Shown here: piece after piece, positions 1 to 8,606 of the stretch
Layout: each line of letters begins with the position of its first letter
How positions within the stretch are numbered: position 1 is the first letter of the stretch
Source of the DNA: Kiritimatiellia bacterium
GTDB lineage: Bacteria; Verrucomicrobiota; Kiritimatiellia; RFP12; UBA1067
Direction of reading: 5' to 3'
NCBI GenBank assembly: GCA_028686345.1
Contig: JAQUCE010000044.1
Span: 1-39,433, forward strand
Length of the DNA: 39,433 nucleotides
Made by a program: the position numbers and the translations under genes
The notes under the pieces: generated by a model
Databases searched by the model: none
Told to the model about the DNA's origin: nothing
What the model saw: only the letters and a program-made list of their open reading frames with translations

Positions 1-22
1 CGAGTTTCATATACTGTGATCT

Positions 23-1096
23 ATGTTAAAGGTTAGCAAAGTAGAGATTTTAAGAACCATAGCACAGATACACGCGATTGCGCGAACAACCGTGCGTGAG
101 GCGATTCAGGAGCCGGTCGCCTTTCTGCTGCTGCTGACCGCGGTGGTTACAACTGTGATGATCCCTCTTTTTCAGTTTAACCGTTTCAGTGAGGAGGGAC
201 GGCTGGCGCGCGACGGCGGGCTCTCCTCTATGCTGATTTTCGGCTTGGTGCTGGCCGCCGGCACGGCAGGACGCGCAGTGGCAGGCGAGATCGAATCCGG
301 TACAGCTGCCGCAGTGGTCGGGAAACCGGTTGCCCGCGCAACCTTTGTGGTTGCCAAAGCGCTGGGGATTTTTCAGGTGGTGCTGATCTTCTGGTGCGGG
401 CAGCTCGCCGCGATTTTAATCGCTGAGCGGATCTCGGCTCACTTTGTGATCACCGACAATTTCGCCGGCTATGTGACCGACCGTTTCACACTGATCTTTT
501 CCGCCGGCGCCTTGCTCCTCACGCTGCTGATCAGCACGCTGGCGCACTTCATCCGCCGCAAAGGTTTCGGCGCAATCGCTTTCCCCGGGATTGCGCTTTC
601 GCAGGTCGTGGTTGTGCTGGCCTCCGGCTTTTATAACCGGATGGGGCAGCCCTACTATGTTTTCGCCCAAGCTGCCTGCGACTGCGGTGATGCGGCGCAT
701 CACGCGGCAGGCGGCATTATTTACAGCCCTGAGCTTAATCTGCGGATCATTCCCGCTGCCATCCTGATCCTTTTTGTGCTGGCGATCATTGTCGCGCTCG
801 CCACCGCTCTGGCCACCCGTTTGCAGAGCGGAGCAGCCATGGCGCTCTGTGCGCTGGTGCTGATCTTCGGCCTGGCAGGCGATGTGCTGACAGTCAACGC
901 CGCCCTCTTCTCCCCGCGCGGGGTGCTGGCCGGCGTGTTGCCTGATATTCAGCACTTCTGGCTCTGCGACGCGCTGGCACGCGGCGGCAAAATCGCCACA
1001 GCCTATCTTTTCGAAGCCGGACTTTATGCCCTAACCTGCTGCGTACTCTTTTTAACAGCTGGCTGCATGGCATTTAAAAACCGGGATCTGGGGTGA
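23..1096 (+). CDS. ABC-2 type transporter permease
   Basis: This 357-residue protein is mostly hydrophobic, with about six to seven predicted membrane helices (for example around residues 31-50, 69-85, 115-135, 155-175, 185-205, 245-270 and 335-350). The cytoplasmic stretch EIESGTAAAVVGKPVAR (about 89-105) is typical of ABC-2 permeases, where it couples to the ATPase. The gene is followed directly by an ABC ATPase whose start codon lies 11 bases past this stop, so the two should form one exporter. The substrate cannot be told from sequence. The ATG at 23 lies almost at the window edge with no clear ribosome site, so a start further upstream cannot be excluded. Confidence 0.85.
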   Translation: MLKVSKVEILRTIAQIHAIARTTVREAIQEPVAFLLLLTAVVTTVMIPLFQFNRFSEEGRLARDGGLSSMLIFGLVLAAGTAGRAVAGEIESGTAAAVVGKPVARATFVVAKALGIFQVVLIFWCGQLAAILIAERISAHFVITDNFAGYVTDRFTLIFSAGALLLTLLISTLAHFIRRKGFGAIAFPGIALSQVVVVLASGFYNRMGQPYYVFAQAACDCGDAAHHAAGGIIYSPELNLRIIPAAILILFVLAIIVALATALATRLQSGAAMALCALVLIFGLAGDVLTVNAALFSPRGVLAGVLPDIQHFWLCDALARGGKIATAYLFEAGLYALTCCVLFLTAGCMAFKNRDLG

Positions 1097-1107
1097 GGGT
1101 AAAAACA

Positions 1108-1995
1108 ATGGACACCGAAGTAATTATAGAGACCAAGGCTCTAAGGAAAACATTCAGGGATTTCTGGCATCGCCCAACTGTGGAGGCGGTCAAAGGGTTG
1201 AATCTCACTGTTAAACGCGGCGAGGTCTTTGGTCTGCTAGGGCCCAATGGCTCAGGCAAGAGCACCACGATCAAGATGCTGCTGGGACTGCTGCATCCCA
1301 CCTCAGGTGAGATACGGATGTTCGGCTCAGCCCCCTCGGCCACTGCCATGAAAGAGCGGATCGGCTATCTCCCTGAGGTCTCTTATCTGCATCGCTTTTT
1401 GACACCGCGCGAAACCTTGATGTATTACGCATCGCTCTTCGGGATGCCGAAGTCTGAGGCAGCGCAACGCAGCCGTGAGCTGATTACCATGGTTGGCCTG
1501 ACTCAGGCCGCCAACCGTCCAGTCGGCGGTTTTTCCAAGGGTATGGCGCGCCGGGTGGGCCTGGCGCAGGCGTTGATTAATGCGCCTGAGCTGCTGATCC
1601 TTGATGAGCCGACCTCAGGGCTGGATCCAATTGGCTGCCGCGAGGTTAAAGACATGGTGCGCATGTTGGCAGCCAATGGGGTGAGTGTGCTGATGACCTC
1701 GCACCTGCTCGCTGATGTTGAGGACATCTGCGACCGCGTCGCTGTGCTGGCACAAGGCGAGCTGCGGGCTGAAGGGCGTATCGCGGAGCTGCTGCGACAG
1801 CCGGAGGCGGTGCGCTACCTGGTCGCGGGCTTGAGCGAGGAGCAGAGTGCGGCCCTGCGCCGGAGTATTGAGAGTCAGGTTGGGCGGCCGGTGCAGCAAG
1901 ATTATCCAGCGATGAGCCTGGAGGCCTTTTTCCTACAGGTCATCGCACGCGACGGAGAGGAGCAAAAATTTGAGATGGCACCGTTCCTCCGTTAG
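1108..1995 (+). CDS. ABC transporter ATP-binding protein
   Basis: This is the nucleotide-binding subunit that powers the adjacent permeases. Visible motifs are Walker A (GLLGPNGSGKSTT), a signature loop in the variant form GGFSKGMARRVGLAQ, Walker B (LLILDEPTSGLDP) and the H-loop (TSHLL). The C-terminal 70 or so residues form the extension common in ABC-2 exporters. An in-frame GTG at 1093 overlaps the permease stop, but the ATG at 1108 has a GAGG ribosome site about nine bases upstream and gives the normal N-terminus (295 residues), so I prefer it. The gene is co-transcribed with the permease before it and probably with the permease at 2291. Confidence 0.93.
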   Translation: MDTEVIIETKALRKTFRDFWHRPTVEAVKGLNLTVKRGEVFGLLGPNGSGKSTTIKMLLGLLHPTSGEIRMFGSAPSATAMKERIGYLPEVSYLHRFLTPRETLMYYASLFGMPKSEAAQRSRELITMVGLTQAANRPVGGFSKGMARRVGLAQALINAPELLILDEPTSGLDPIGCREVKDMVRMLAANGVSVLMTSHLLADVEDICDRVAVLAQGELRAEGRIAELLRQPEAVRYLVAGLSEEQSAALRRSIESQVGRPVQQDYPAMSLEAFFLQVIARDGEEQKFEMAPFLR

Positions 1996-2290
1996 ATGCA
2001 ATTTGTTTCAGGAGGCAGGGGTCAGGGGTCAGGAGGCAGGAGGCAGGGGCCAACGCTCTGGCTTGTATGTCTTGTTGTTCGGTGTAGTAGCCGCTCTACT
2101 TGTCGGGCATAGTTCCGCCTGCGGGACGACGCCTGATGAGCGGCATCGGTTGACGATGATGTGCTACAATGCTGGTTGACGACTCCCCGCATGTTTCCAG
2201 TCGTCCACCAACATCTTCGACGCTATCGTCAACCAGCGGTAATCAGGGATGGGCAAAAGAAACAAAGGCAAGGATTAGGATTAGTTAAAA
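1996..2290 (+). repeat. Intergenic repeat: G-rich microsatellite plus partial dispersed element (copy A)
   Basis: No gene is evident here. Positions 2009-2050 are a degenerate G-rich direct repeat built from AGGAGGCAGG and GGGGTC blocks. From about 2080 to 2240 lies a diverged member of a dispersed element seen again near 12475-12760 and 20227-20490. It shares GTGTAGTAG(C/T)CGCTCTAC with the 12.5-kb copy, and the stretch GGTTGACGA..CCCCGCATG with the 20.3-kb copy. A perfect 10-bp inverted repeat (GGTTGACGAT at 2148-2157, ATCGTCAACC at 2225-2234) could close a long stem. The repeat splits the ATPase gene from the third ABC gene. Confidence 0.6.
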
Positions 2291-3646
2291 ATGAGTTATC
2301 TCAGACAAATTTGGGGTGTGATGCTGCTGTCGCTGCGTGCCGCGATCAGAGCCAAGATGGTGATTTTTTTAATCCTGGCCCAGGTGCTCTGCGCCCTGGT
2401 TCTGCCGCGCGTGATCAAAGGCGACGGCACGGCGGCCGGTGAACTTGAGATTTTATTGACCTATGCGCTCGGTCTCTCCTTTGGCATCCAGGCGCTTGCA
2501 ACGCTGTGGTCCTCCTGCTCGCTTTTTGCCAGCGAGATCAGCAGTTTCCGCATTCAGCTCGCAGTTGTCAAGCCAGTGCATTTTCCGATTTTCTGGTTGG
2601 GCCGCTGGCTGGCGCTACTGTTGTTGAATGGCGTGCTGCTGCTCTTTGTTTACACGATTGTCTATTTTCAGCTCCGCTGGGTTGAGCAAAATCAGGGTTG
2701 GGAGCCCGGTATTGTGCCATCAGCCCTGCATGTCTCCCCTCCCATATTACCGACTGCAAAGGCTGAGGCGCGGCAGATCTACAGCATGATGCAGAGCAAA
2801 GGGGAGCTGCCAGAGGGGCTGAGCGAGGCAGAGGTCTTAGCCACCCTGGAAGAGCAGGCTGCAGAGCGCTACGACATCATCAACCCAGGCAATGAGGTTG
2901 TGCTGAACTTTCAGCTGGCCCGCGCTGTCCGCAAAGGCGAGAACATCACGCTGCGCTTCAGGTTCGATACAGAGTACAGCACCCGCGCGCATGTCAAAGG
3001 GCTTTGCCGTCTGGAGCTACAGGGGCAGCCAACTCTATTTGCCGAGCACCAGCTGGAGAGCGTCACGCAGAATGAGATTCGGCTTGAATTCGCGGCCGAT
3101 CCGTTTGTGGCAGGCGCAACGGCAGGCAATTCCCTGCGGGATTTTGTGGTTATATTGAAACACACAGGTGCGGATGACAAAGCCTCAGCCCTGCTCCTGC
3201 GTTTCAGGCAGGATGTTGTTTTAATGATACCGGGCAAAACCTTTGAGAGTAATCTTCTGCGTTGCGCGCTTGTGCAGGGGAGTGTGTTGGCGCTGCTGGC
3301 CGCCTTTGGCCTCACGCTGAGCGCGGTTTTCTCTTTTCCAGTGGCGGCCTTTGCCGCCACAGTGGTGCTGGCGCTGATCATGATCGGGGGCGGAGTGCTG
3401 CCCCTGGTCTCCAAAGAGGATGAAAAAAAATGGGAGAACCGCATGGGGGTGGCGGTGCTGCGTGCCATGCAGAGCACCACTCGGCACATCTCCGAGGCCA
3501 AGCCGTTGCGGTCGGTCGTGCGCGGCGAGTTGATTGCCCAACGCAACATTCTGATCTCTGTGTTCTGGAACATGGGAGTGTTGCCTTTAGCCTTGGCGAT
3601 TCTGGCCTGCGCTGCCCTGCGCCGCCGCGAACTGGCGAACGTCTAG
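2291..3646 (+). CDS. ABC-2 family permease with large extracytoplasmic domain
   Basis: This 451-residue membrane protein has N-terminal helices at about 23-40, 55-80 and 105-125. A hydrophilic segment of some 200 residues (about 130-320) follows, then helices near 330-350, 355-375 and 425-445. The layout (membrane anchor, long external loop, membrane anchor) resembles ABC-2 exporter components such as GldG/NatB-like permeases. It follows the ABC permease/ATPase pair on the same strand after a 295-bp repeat-bearing gap, so it is probably the second permease. The late cytoplasmic segment after residue 385 (KEDEKKWENRMGVAVLRAMQ) may contact the ATPase. The ribosome site before the ATG is weak. 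The substrate is unknown. Confidence 0.75.
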   Translation: MSYLRQIWGVMLLSLRAAIRAKMVIFLILAQVLCALVLPRVIKGDGTAAGELEILLTYALGLSFGIQALATLWSSCSLFASEISSFRIQLAVVKPVHFPIFWLGRWLALLLLNGVLLLFVYTIVYFQLRWVEQNQGWEPGIVPSALHVSPPILPTAKAEARQIYSMMQSKGELPEGLSEAEVLATLEEQAAERYDIINPGNEVVLNFQLARAVRKGENITLRFRFDTEYSTRAHVKGLCRLELQGQPTLFAEHQLESVTQNEIRLEFAADPFVAGATAGNSLRDFVVILKHTGADDKASALLLRFRQDVVLMIPGKTFESNLLRCALVQGSVLALLAAFGLTLSAVFSFPVAAFAATVVLALIMIGGGVLPLVSKEDEKKWENRMGVAVLRAMQSTTRHISEAKPLRSVVRGELIAQRNILISVFWNMGVLPLALAILACAALRRRELANV

Positions 3647-3683
3647 CAACACAGAGTTTTAGCCTGCTAAACGCACTTTATTA

Positions 3684-3712
3684 TTGTTGCAGAGTATATC
3701 ATGTTGTATAGT
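3684..3712 (+). promoter_or_regulatory. Predicted sigma70-type promoter for the sulfatase gene
   Basis: TTGTTG at 3684-3689 and TATAGT at 3707-3712 are separated by exactly 17 bases, about 50 bases before the sulfatase start. The spacing and the near-consensus boxes support a promoter; no start site data are available. Confidence 0.5.
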
Positions 3713-3762
3713 GTGATTTTGAATTTGCAGAGAGTTTAATGAATTGAGAAAAGGGGAGTGCA

Positions 3763-6015
3763 ATGAGAAGTTTTTCCAGACGGGCCTTTATGGGCTCAGG
3801 GTTTGCAGCGAGCGCACTTTTAGCTGGATGTCAAACCGGGGGGCTTTGGAGTAATAAAAAAAAACCCAACATTCTGTTTATTTTCACTGATGACCATGCC
3901 CAGGCTTCGATTTCCGCCTATCGCAAACATCTAAAGGATGCCGCGCCCACACCTAACATTGATCGCATTGCCGCTGACGGGGCGATTTTTGAGCGTTCCT
4001 ACTGCGCCAACTCAATCTGCGGCCCCTCCCGCGCCTGTATCCTGACTGGCAAGCACTCACATATCAACGGCTATATTGACAATGAACGCTGCCTCTTTGA
4101 TGGCGACCAGCCGACCTTCCCCAAGTATATTCAGCAGGTTGGATATCAGACCGCGCTGATCGGCAAGTGGCATCTGGTGAGCGATCCCCAGGGATTCGAC
4201 CACTGGGAAATTCTACCCGGGCAGGGCAGTTATATCAACCCCGATTTCCTGCAGCAGGATGGCGGTAAAAAGCGTTACTCCGGGTATTGCACCGATATTG
4301 TCACCGACAAAGCGCTGGACTGGTTGCAGTCCAAGCGCGATAAAACGCGCCCCTTTGTGCTGATGTGTCAGCATAAAGCCCCGCACCGTAACTGGATTCC
4401 GCCGGAGCGCTACTACGATCTCTTTAAAGAGGTGGAGATACCGGAGCCGGAGACCCTGTTTGACGACTACAAGGAGCGCAGCCCTGCCCTGGCTCAGCAA
4501 AAGATGTCGATTGCCAAAGATTTCAACTGGGCCCATGACATGCTCATGCACGGCGAACCCACTGACCCGCGGTTCGAGAGCTCCTTTGGCAATGACGAGT
4601 ATAACCGCATGACCGAGGCCGAGAAAAAACGCTTTGACGCTGCTTATGGTCCGGAGAGCGAGGCGCTTAAAAAGGCGCTGGCAGAGGGCAAGATGAGCGA
4701 CACGCAGCTCACGAAATGGAAGTACCAGCGCTACATCAAGAACTATCTGCGCTGTATCCGCGCGGTGGACGACGGCGTAGGACGGCTGCTGGATTATCTG
4801 GATGACAGTGGCCTGGCGGATGATACGATTGTGATCTATGCCTCTGACCAGGGATTTTATCTGGGTGAACATGGCTGGTACGATAAACGCTGGATGTTTG
4901 AGGAGTCCTTTGCAATGCCGTTCCTGATCCGCTGGAAAGGGCAGATCAAACCCGGTTCGCGCTCGCAGGCGCTGATTCAAAACATCGACTACGCGCCGAC
5001 GTTTATGGAGCTGGCCGGGCTCAAAGTGCCGGCCGATATGCAGGGTGTGAGCTTGGTACCGCTCTTTAAAAAGAGCGGGATCGCGCCGGTCAACTGGCGC
5101 AAATCGCTCTACTATGCCTATTATGGCGAAAGAACGCACCATGTTGCGCGCCATGATGGCGTAACCACCGAGCGCTACAAACTGTTCTTCCTACCGGATA
5201 TGCGCGGCGATGCCCGCTGGCAGCTCTTTGATCTGGTCGAAGATCCGCAGGAGATGCGGAGCCTGCACGCAGATCCCGCTTACCACCGGGTTTTCATTGA
5301 GATGAAGGCCGAGTATTATCGCTTGCGGAAGAGGTATCTTGTTAACAGCTCCACCATCCCCTGCTCGCGCAACGCGGAGGACTGGTGGATGAAGCGCTTC
5401 AATGAGAAGACCCGGGAGTGCCGCAAAACACCGGCCTGCCAGCTGCTCTTTCTGGGCGATTCGATTATCCACGGCTTTGATGGCAGCGGCAAAAGCGTCT
5501 GGGATACAAACTACGCGCCGTTCAACGCGATTAACCTTGGTTTTAGCGGCGACCGCACCGAGCATCTGCTGTGGCGCATCAAATATGGCGCGTTTGAAAA
5601 CCTGAAGCCAAAGGTGGCTGTGATGATGATCGGCACCAACAATACCGGCCACTTGCAGTGCCCGGCCGCGGAGAGTGCCGCGGGTGTCAAGGCCTGTCTC
5701 GACGAACTGCGCGCCAAATTGCCGGGCACCAAGGTGCTGCTGCTCTCCATCTTTCCGCGCGGCAAGGATGCAAGCGATCCGCTACGCTTGATCAACGATA
5801 AGATCAACGCAACCATCAGCGGTTACGCCGATGGTGTTACTGTGCATCACATGGACATCGGCAAGGTGTTTCTGGACCAGGCTGGAGTGCTGCCCAAAGA
5901 GGTGATGCCTGATGCCCTTCACCCGAATACAGAGGGATATGAGCGCTGGGCCAAGGCCATTGCCCCTAAACTTAAAGAGCTGGGGCTGGCAGTTGAAAGA
6001 GATGAACTTCGCTGA
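3763..6015 (+). CDS. Sulfatase fused to SGNH/GDSL esterase (Tat lipoprotein)
   Basis: This is a 750-residue two-enzyme protein. Residues 1-22 hold a twin-arginine start (SRRAFMGSG) and a lipobox (LLAGC, Cys about 22), so export as a folded lipoprotein is likely. Residues about 35-520 are a type I sulfatase. The metal-binding start is NILFIFTDDHAQ, and Cys86 lies in CGPSRACILTGKH, the site that is modified to formylglycine. HKAPHRNW and SDQGFYLGEHG are further active-site blocks. Residues about 555-745 are an SGNH hydrolase: GDS with Ser567, the GTNN block, and Asp717/His720 in DALHP. Sulfatases usually stop after the C-terminal subdomain, so the fusion suggests removal of sulfate and acyl groups from one polysaccharide. 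The ribosome site GGGGAG precedes the ATG. Confidence 0.93.
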   Translation: MRSFSRRAFMGSGFAASALLAGCQTGGLWSNKKKPNILFIFTDDHAQASISAYRKHLKDAAPTPNIDRIAADGAIFERSYCANSICGPSRACILTGKHSHINGYIDNERCLFDGDQPTFPKYIQQVGYQTALIGKWHLVSDPQGFDHWEILPGQGSYINPDFLQQDGGKKRYSGYCTDIVTDKALDWLQSKRDKTRPFVLMCQHKAPHRNWIPPERYYDLFKEVEIPEPETLFDDYKERSPALAQQKMSIAKDFNWAHDMLMHGEPTDPRFESSFGNDEYNRMTEAEKKRFDAAYGPESEALKKALAEGKMSDTQLTKWKYQRYIKNYLRCIRAVDDGVGRLLDYLDDSGLADDTIVIYASDQGFYLGEHGWYDKRWMFEESFAMPFLIRWKGQIKPGSRSQALIQNIDYAPTFMELAGLKVPADMQGVSLVPLFKKSGIAPVNWRKSLYYAYYGERTHHVARHDGVTTERYKLFFLPDMRGDARWQLFDLVEDPQEMRSLHADPAYHRVFIEMKAEYYRLRKRYLVNSSTIPCSRNAEDWWMKRFNEKTRECRKTPACQLLFLGDSIIHGFDGSGKSVWDTNYAPFNAINLGFSGDRTEHLLWRIKYGAFENLKPKVAVMMIGTNNTGHLQCPAAESAAGVKACLDELRAKLPGTKVLLLSIFPRGKDASDPLRLINDKINATISGYADGVTVHHMDIGKVFLDQAGVLPKEVMPDALHPNTEGYERWAKAIAPKLKELGLAVERDELR

Positions 6016-6067
6016 TTTTTAACCACAAGGCACTGAAAAAGCTGCGTGGCGTTATGGTGAAAACTAG

Positions 6068-6096
6068 TTGTCAAGGTGTAAGTTTTTTGATAGTAT
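6068..6096 (+). promoter_or_regulatory. Predicted sigma70-type promoter for the GT4 gene
   Basis: TTGTCA at 6068-6073 and TAGTAT at 6091-6096 are spaced by 17 bases in the gap after the sulfatase gene, about 80 bases before the glycosyltransferase ATG. This suggests the glycosyltransferase has its own transcript. Confidence 0.5.
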
Positions 6097-6174
6097 CACC
6101 CTTTATCAAGTAAAACATGCACGCTTGAGCATTGATGCTTAGCCTAAGGGGCTGCTCAAGGAGCTAGAGGTACC

Positions 6175-7356
6175 ATGACTGAGAAACGTAATTATAAAAT
6201 ATTGGGGATAGATGTGGTTGCGCAACCCGGAGGCGCGCAGCACAGCATGTTTGAGGTATGCCAAAAGCTATCCAAGGCAGGAATCACCATTGAGGTCGCG
6301 ATTCCCTACGGAGCGCTCTACGACCGATTTCATGAGGCTGGGTTCACGGTCTATCCCATATCCCCGATCCGCGCCTCAAAGAAAGGGTTGGCTCTCTTTA
6401 AAACCGCGGCTAAGTTACTGAAAGCGCCGCATACGATCAGCCAGATCATCCGCGTCAGCAAACCCGATATCGTGCACGCCAACTCGCTGGCCGCGTTTTT
6501 GACTACCACCCATGTGCCCGCGACCACGCCGCTCATTTGGCATGTGCGTGACCTTCAACCGCCCTCAGCGCTGGTTCGCCCCGCCGCGCGACGCGCAACC
6601 CGTATCGTGACTGCCTCCGAAGCGATTGATGAGCATTTCGCCGACATGCTCTCCCCGCGCCATCGTGACAAGTTGCTTCTGATACGCAATGGCATTGATT
6701 CCTCCGTGTTTGAGGGCGCCGATAAAGCCGCCTTGCGCCTCGACTGCAACCTGCCAACAGAGCGACCGGTGATCGGCATGGTCGCCCACCTGATCCCCTG
6801 GAAAAACCACGATGTCTTTATTGAGGCCGCCGCGCTGATCAAAGCCCGGATCCCTGAGGCGTATTTTGCGATCATCGGCAAAGATCTCTTTGGCGAAAGC
6901 AAACGCTATATCAAACAGCTCCAGGATCTGATTGCAGCAAAAAACTTGGAAGAGAGCTTCGCCTGGATCAGCGACATCCATCAGCCCGAGCGCATTATTC
7001 CCGCCCTTGACCTGTTGATCCACCCTGCCCGTCGCGAGCCCTTTGGACGTATCATCTGCGAGGCTATGGCTGCTAAAGTCCCGGTGGTGGCGGCTGACAC
7101 TGGCGGCCCCTCAACCATTATCATCGACTATCAAAGCGGGCGGCTGGCGGCTGGCGGCAGCGCGGAGCAATTCGCGGCGATCGCGGTCGAGCTGCTGACC
7201 AACCCTCAGACGTGTGCTGCTCTCACAGCCAATGCCCTGTTGCATGTCCGGCACAACTACTCACTCGAACGCGTCTGCGACCAATTGATCCACCTCTATG
7301 ACGAAGTCTACCAAGCCGCCAAAGCACGCCGTGAGTTTAAACCGGATAAACGCTGA
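6175..7356 (+). CDS. GT4-family glycosyltransferase
   Basis: This 393-residue retaining glycosyltransferase has the GT-B fold. The N-terminal acceptor half begins with a glycine-rich loop (QPGGAQHSM, about 17-25), and the donor half holds RPVIGMVAHLIPWKNHDVFIEAA (about 197-219) and the E-x7-E motif (EPFGRIICE, about 284-292) that contacts the nucleotide sugar. It probably builds a surface or lipid-linked glycan in the cytoplasm. The specific sugar is not readable. GAGG before the ATG gives a good ribosome site. It is alone between a plus-strand sulfatase and a convergent minus-strand operon. Confidence 0.9.
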   Translation: MTEKRNYKILGIDVVAQPGGAQHSMFEVCQKLSKAGITIEVAIPYGALYDRFHEAGFTVYPISPIRASKKGLALFKTAAKLLKAPHTISQIIRVSKPDIVHANSLAAFLTTTHVPATTPLIWHVRDLQPPSALVRPAARRATRIVTASEAIDEHFADMLSPRHRDKLLLIRNGIDSSVFEGADKAALRLDCNLPTERPVIGMVAHLIPWKNHDVFIEAAALIKARIPEAYFAIIGKDLFGESKRYIKQLQDLIAAKNLEESFAWISDIHQPERIIPALDLLIHPARREPFGRIICEAMAAKVPVVAADTGGPSTIIIDYQSGRLAAGGSAEQFAAIAVELLTNPQTCAALTANALLHVRHNYSLERVCDQLIHLYDEVYQAAKARREFKPDKR

Positions 7357-7373
7357 AGCTTGAGGTAGTTCAT

Positions 7374-7423
7374 TGTAGCTTTGATTTCCAATCGGAGAGG
7401 TCCGGTTGGAAACCGGAGCTACA
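7374..7423. repeat. Imperfect inverted repeat between convergent genes
   Basis: Outer arms TGTAGCT (7374-7380) and AGCTACA (7417-7423) enclose inner arms TTCCAATCGGA and TCCGGTTGGAA (11 pairs, one G-T). The roughly 50-base hairpin lies between the convergent GT4 gene and exbD. It could limit read-through on either strand, although it lacks a T run, and it could also be a dispersed palindromic repeat. Confidence 0.5.
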
Positions 7424-7518
7424 GATGTTCGGCTTCGCATTTTGCAACAGGCATGTGAAAAGCGCGCCCTGGGTTGTAGGGTTGCTTCTATGAAGCAATC
7501 TGTAAGTTCCGGGCAGGG

Positions 7519-7917
7519 TCACATACTCTCAACTTGAAAGGCAACCCGTTCCACGCCCCCGACCTTGAGTTTACTCAGCAGCTCAATGCCGGTGCCCAGG
7601 GAGGCGGCTTTATCGGCCTTTATGAGAACCGGCACCTTGCTCAGCTTCCAGTTGGCAATTGACGCGGTGGCTACCTGCTCCATGGTCATCTGCTCTTTGT
7701 TGAGAAAGAGCAGGTTCTCAGCGGTAATCGTGACTGTATTCATTTCACCGATTGCCAAGGCGCCTTCGGCGGCTGGAAGATCCACCTTTAAACCCTTATG
7801 AACCGACATTGAGAAGATCGAATAGATAAAAAAAACCAGAATCAGGAACATGATATCCAGGAGCGGGAGCATTTCAAAGCGCGCTTTACGGTTTTCATAG
7901 CCTGTGATCAGTTTCAT
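7519..7917 (-). CDS. exbD: ExbD/TolR-type biopolymer transport protein
   Basis: This 132-residue protein has one N-terminal membrane helix (about 17-38). The helix carries the conserved Asp of the proton path (LLDIMFLILVFFIY), and a periplasmic C-terminal domain follows. With ExbB it converts proton motive force into work on TonB or Tol partners at the outer membrane. The ATG overlaps the exbB stop by four bases (ATGA), so translation is coupled. No TonB-like gene is adjacent, so whether it serves TonB-type transport or Tol-type envelope work is open. Confidence 0.92.
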   Translation of the reverse strand: MKLITGYENRKARFEMLPLLDIMFLILVFFIYSIFSMSVHKGLKVDLPAAEGALAIGEMNTVTITAENLLFLNKEQMTMEQVATASIANWKLSKVPVLIKADKAASLGTGIELLSKLKVGGVERVAFQVESM

Positions 7918-8606
7918 AGATTAGTATTGGTTTCGGATTTTTGAACATTCATCCGACCAGAGTTAAAGGCCACCTCAAATTTATGCATTACCTGCTCCAG
8001 ATCGGTGGCGCAGAGGTTGAGCTGTGATGTCAGATAGTTAAAGGGAAAGATACAGATAATCGCCACAATCAATCCAGTGGCTGTCGTGATCAGTGCCTCG
8101 CCAATACCGGCTGTGGCAGCTGTTGGGTTGCCCATGCTGGCCGGATTGAGAGCATTGAAGGTTGCAATGATACCGGTCACAGTGCCCAAAATTCCCAGCA
8201 TGGGTGCCACGGTTATCACGGTATCAAGCACGGAGAAGCCGCGTTTAAGCTTGTTGAGCTCTCGCTGCGAGGCAGCCCGGAGGGTTTCACAAAAGCCGGT
8301 GTCGATGTTCTGCAACGCCTCACGTATGATACGGGCGGCTGGGCAATCCAATTTGCGCGACTCTGCCAGTGCCTCTTCAAACCGCCCGTTTTTGATGTTT
8401 TCAACCAGAGCAAGGGTCTTTTTCCTGAAGAACAGGTTGGCAGTGTTGTATTTCCAGAAAGCAACGCCCCGCTCAAAAGCGACCGTTATTCCCATCAGCG
8501 AGCAGATCAAAATCGGCCACATCACAGGCCCGCCCCGTTCCAGCAACTCAAAGGCTTTTTGAAACAGACCAGCTGTTTCGCCCACAATGGCTTGCGCTAA
8601 AATCAT
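7914..8606 (-). CDS. exbB: ExbB/TolQ/MotA-family proton channel protein
   Basis: This is a 230-residue, three-helix protein: helix 1 about 28-48, helices 2 and 3 about 128-152 and 168-195. The family block TVAPMLGILGTVTGIIATF and the later GIGEALITTATGLIVAIICIFPFNY are clear. It forms the pentameric channel around ExbD. Its ATG overlaps the kdsD stop by four bases (ATGA), and its own stop overlaps exbD in the same way, giving a tightly coupled three-gene unit. Length is normal for the family. Confidence 0.93.
   Translation of the reverse strand: MILAQAIVGETAGLFQKAFELLERGGPVMWPILICSLMGITVAFERGVAFWKYNTANLFFRKKTLALVENIKNGRFEEALAESRKLDCPAARIIREALQNIDTGFCETLRAASQRELNKLKRGFSVLDTVITVAPMLGILGTVTGIIATFNALNPASMGNPTAATAGIGEALITTATGLIVAIICIFPFNYLTSQLNLCATDLEQVMHKFEVAFNSGRMNVQKSETNTNL

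Noticed and set aside
2161..2442. Short plus-strand frame overlapping the second ABC permease
   Set aside because: It runs from a repeat into the start of a clear membrane protein in another frame; no ribosome site.
4213..5154. Long minus-strand frame (313 codons) inside the sulfatase gene
   Set aside because: It is the antisense shadow of conserved sulfatase codons; no family motifs.
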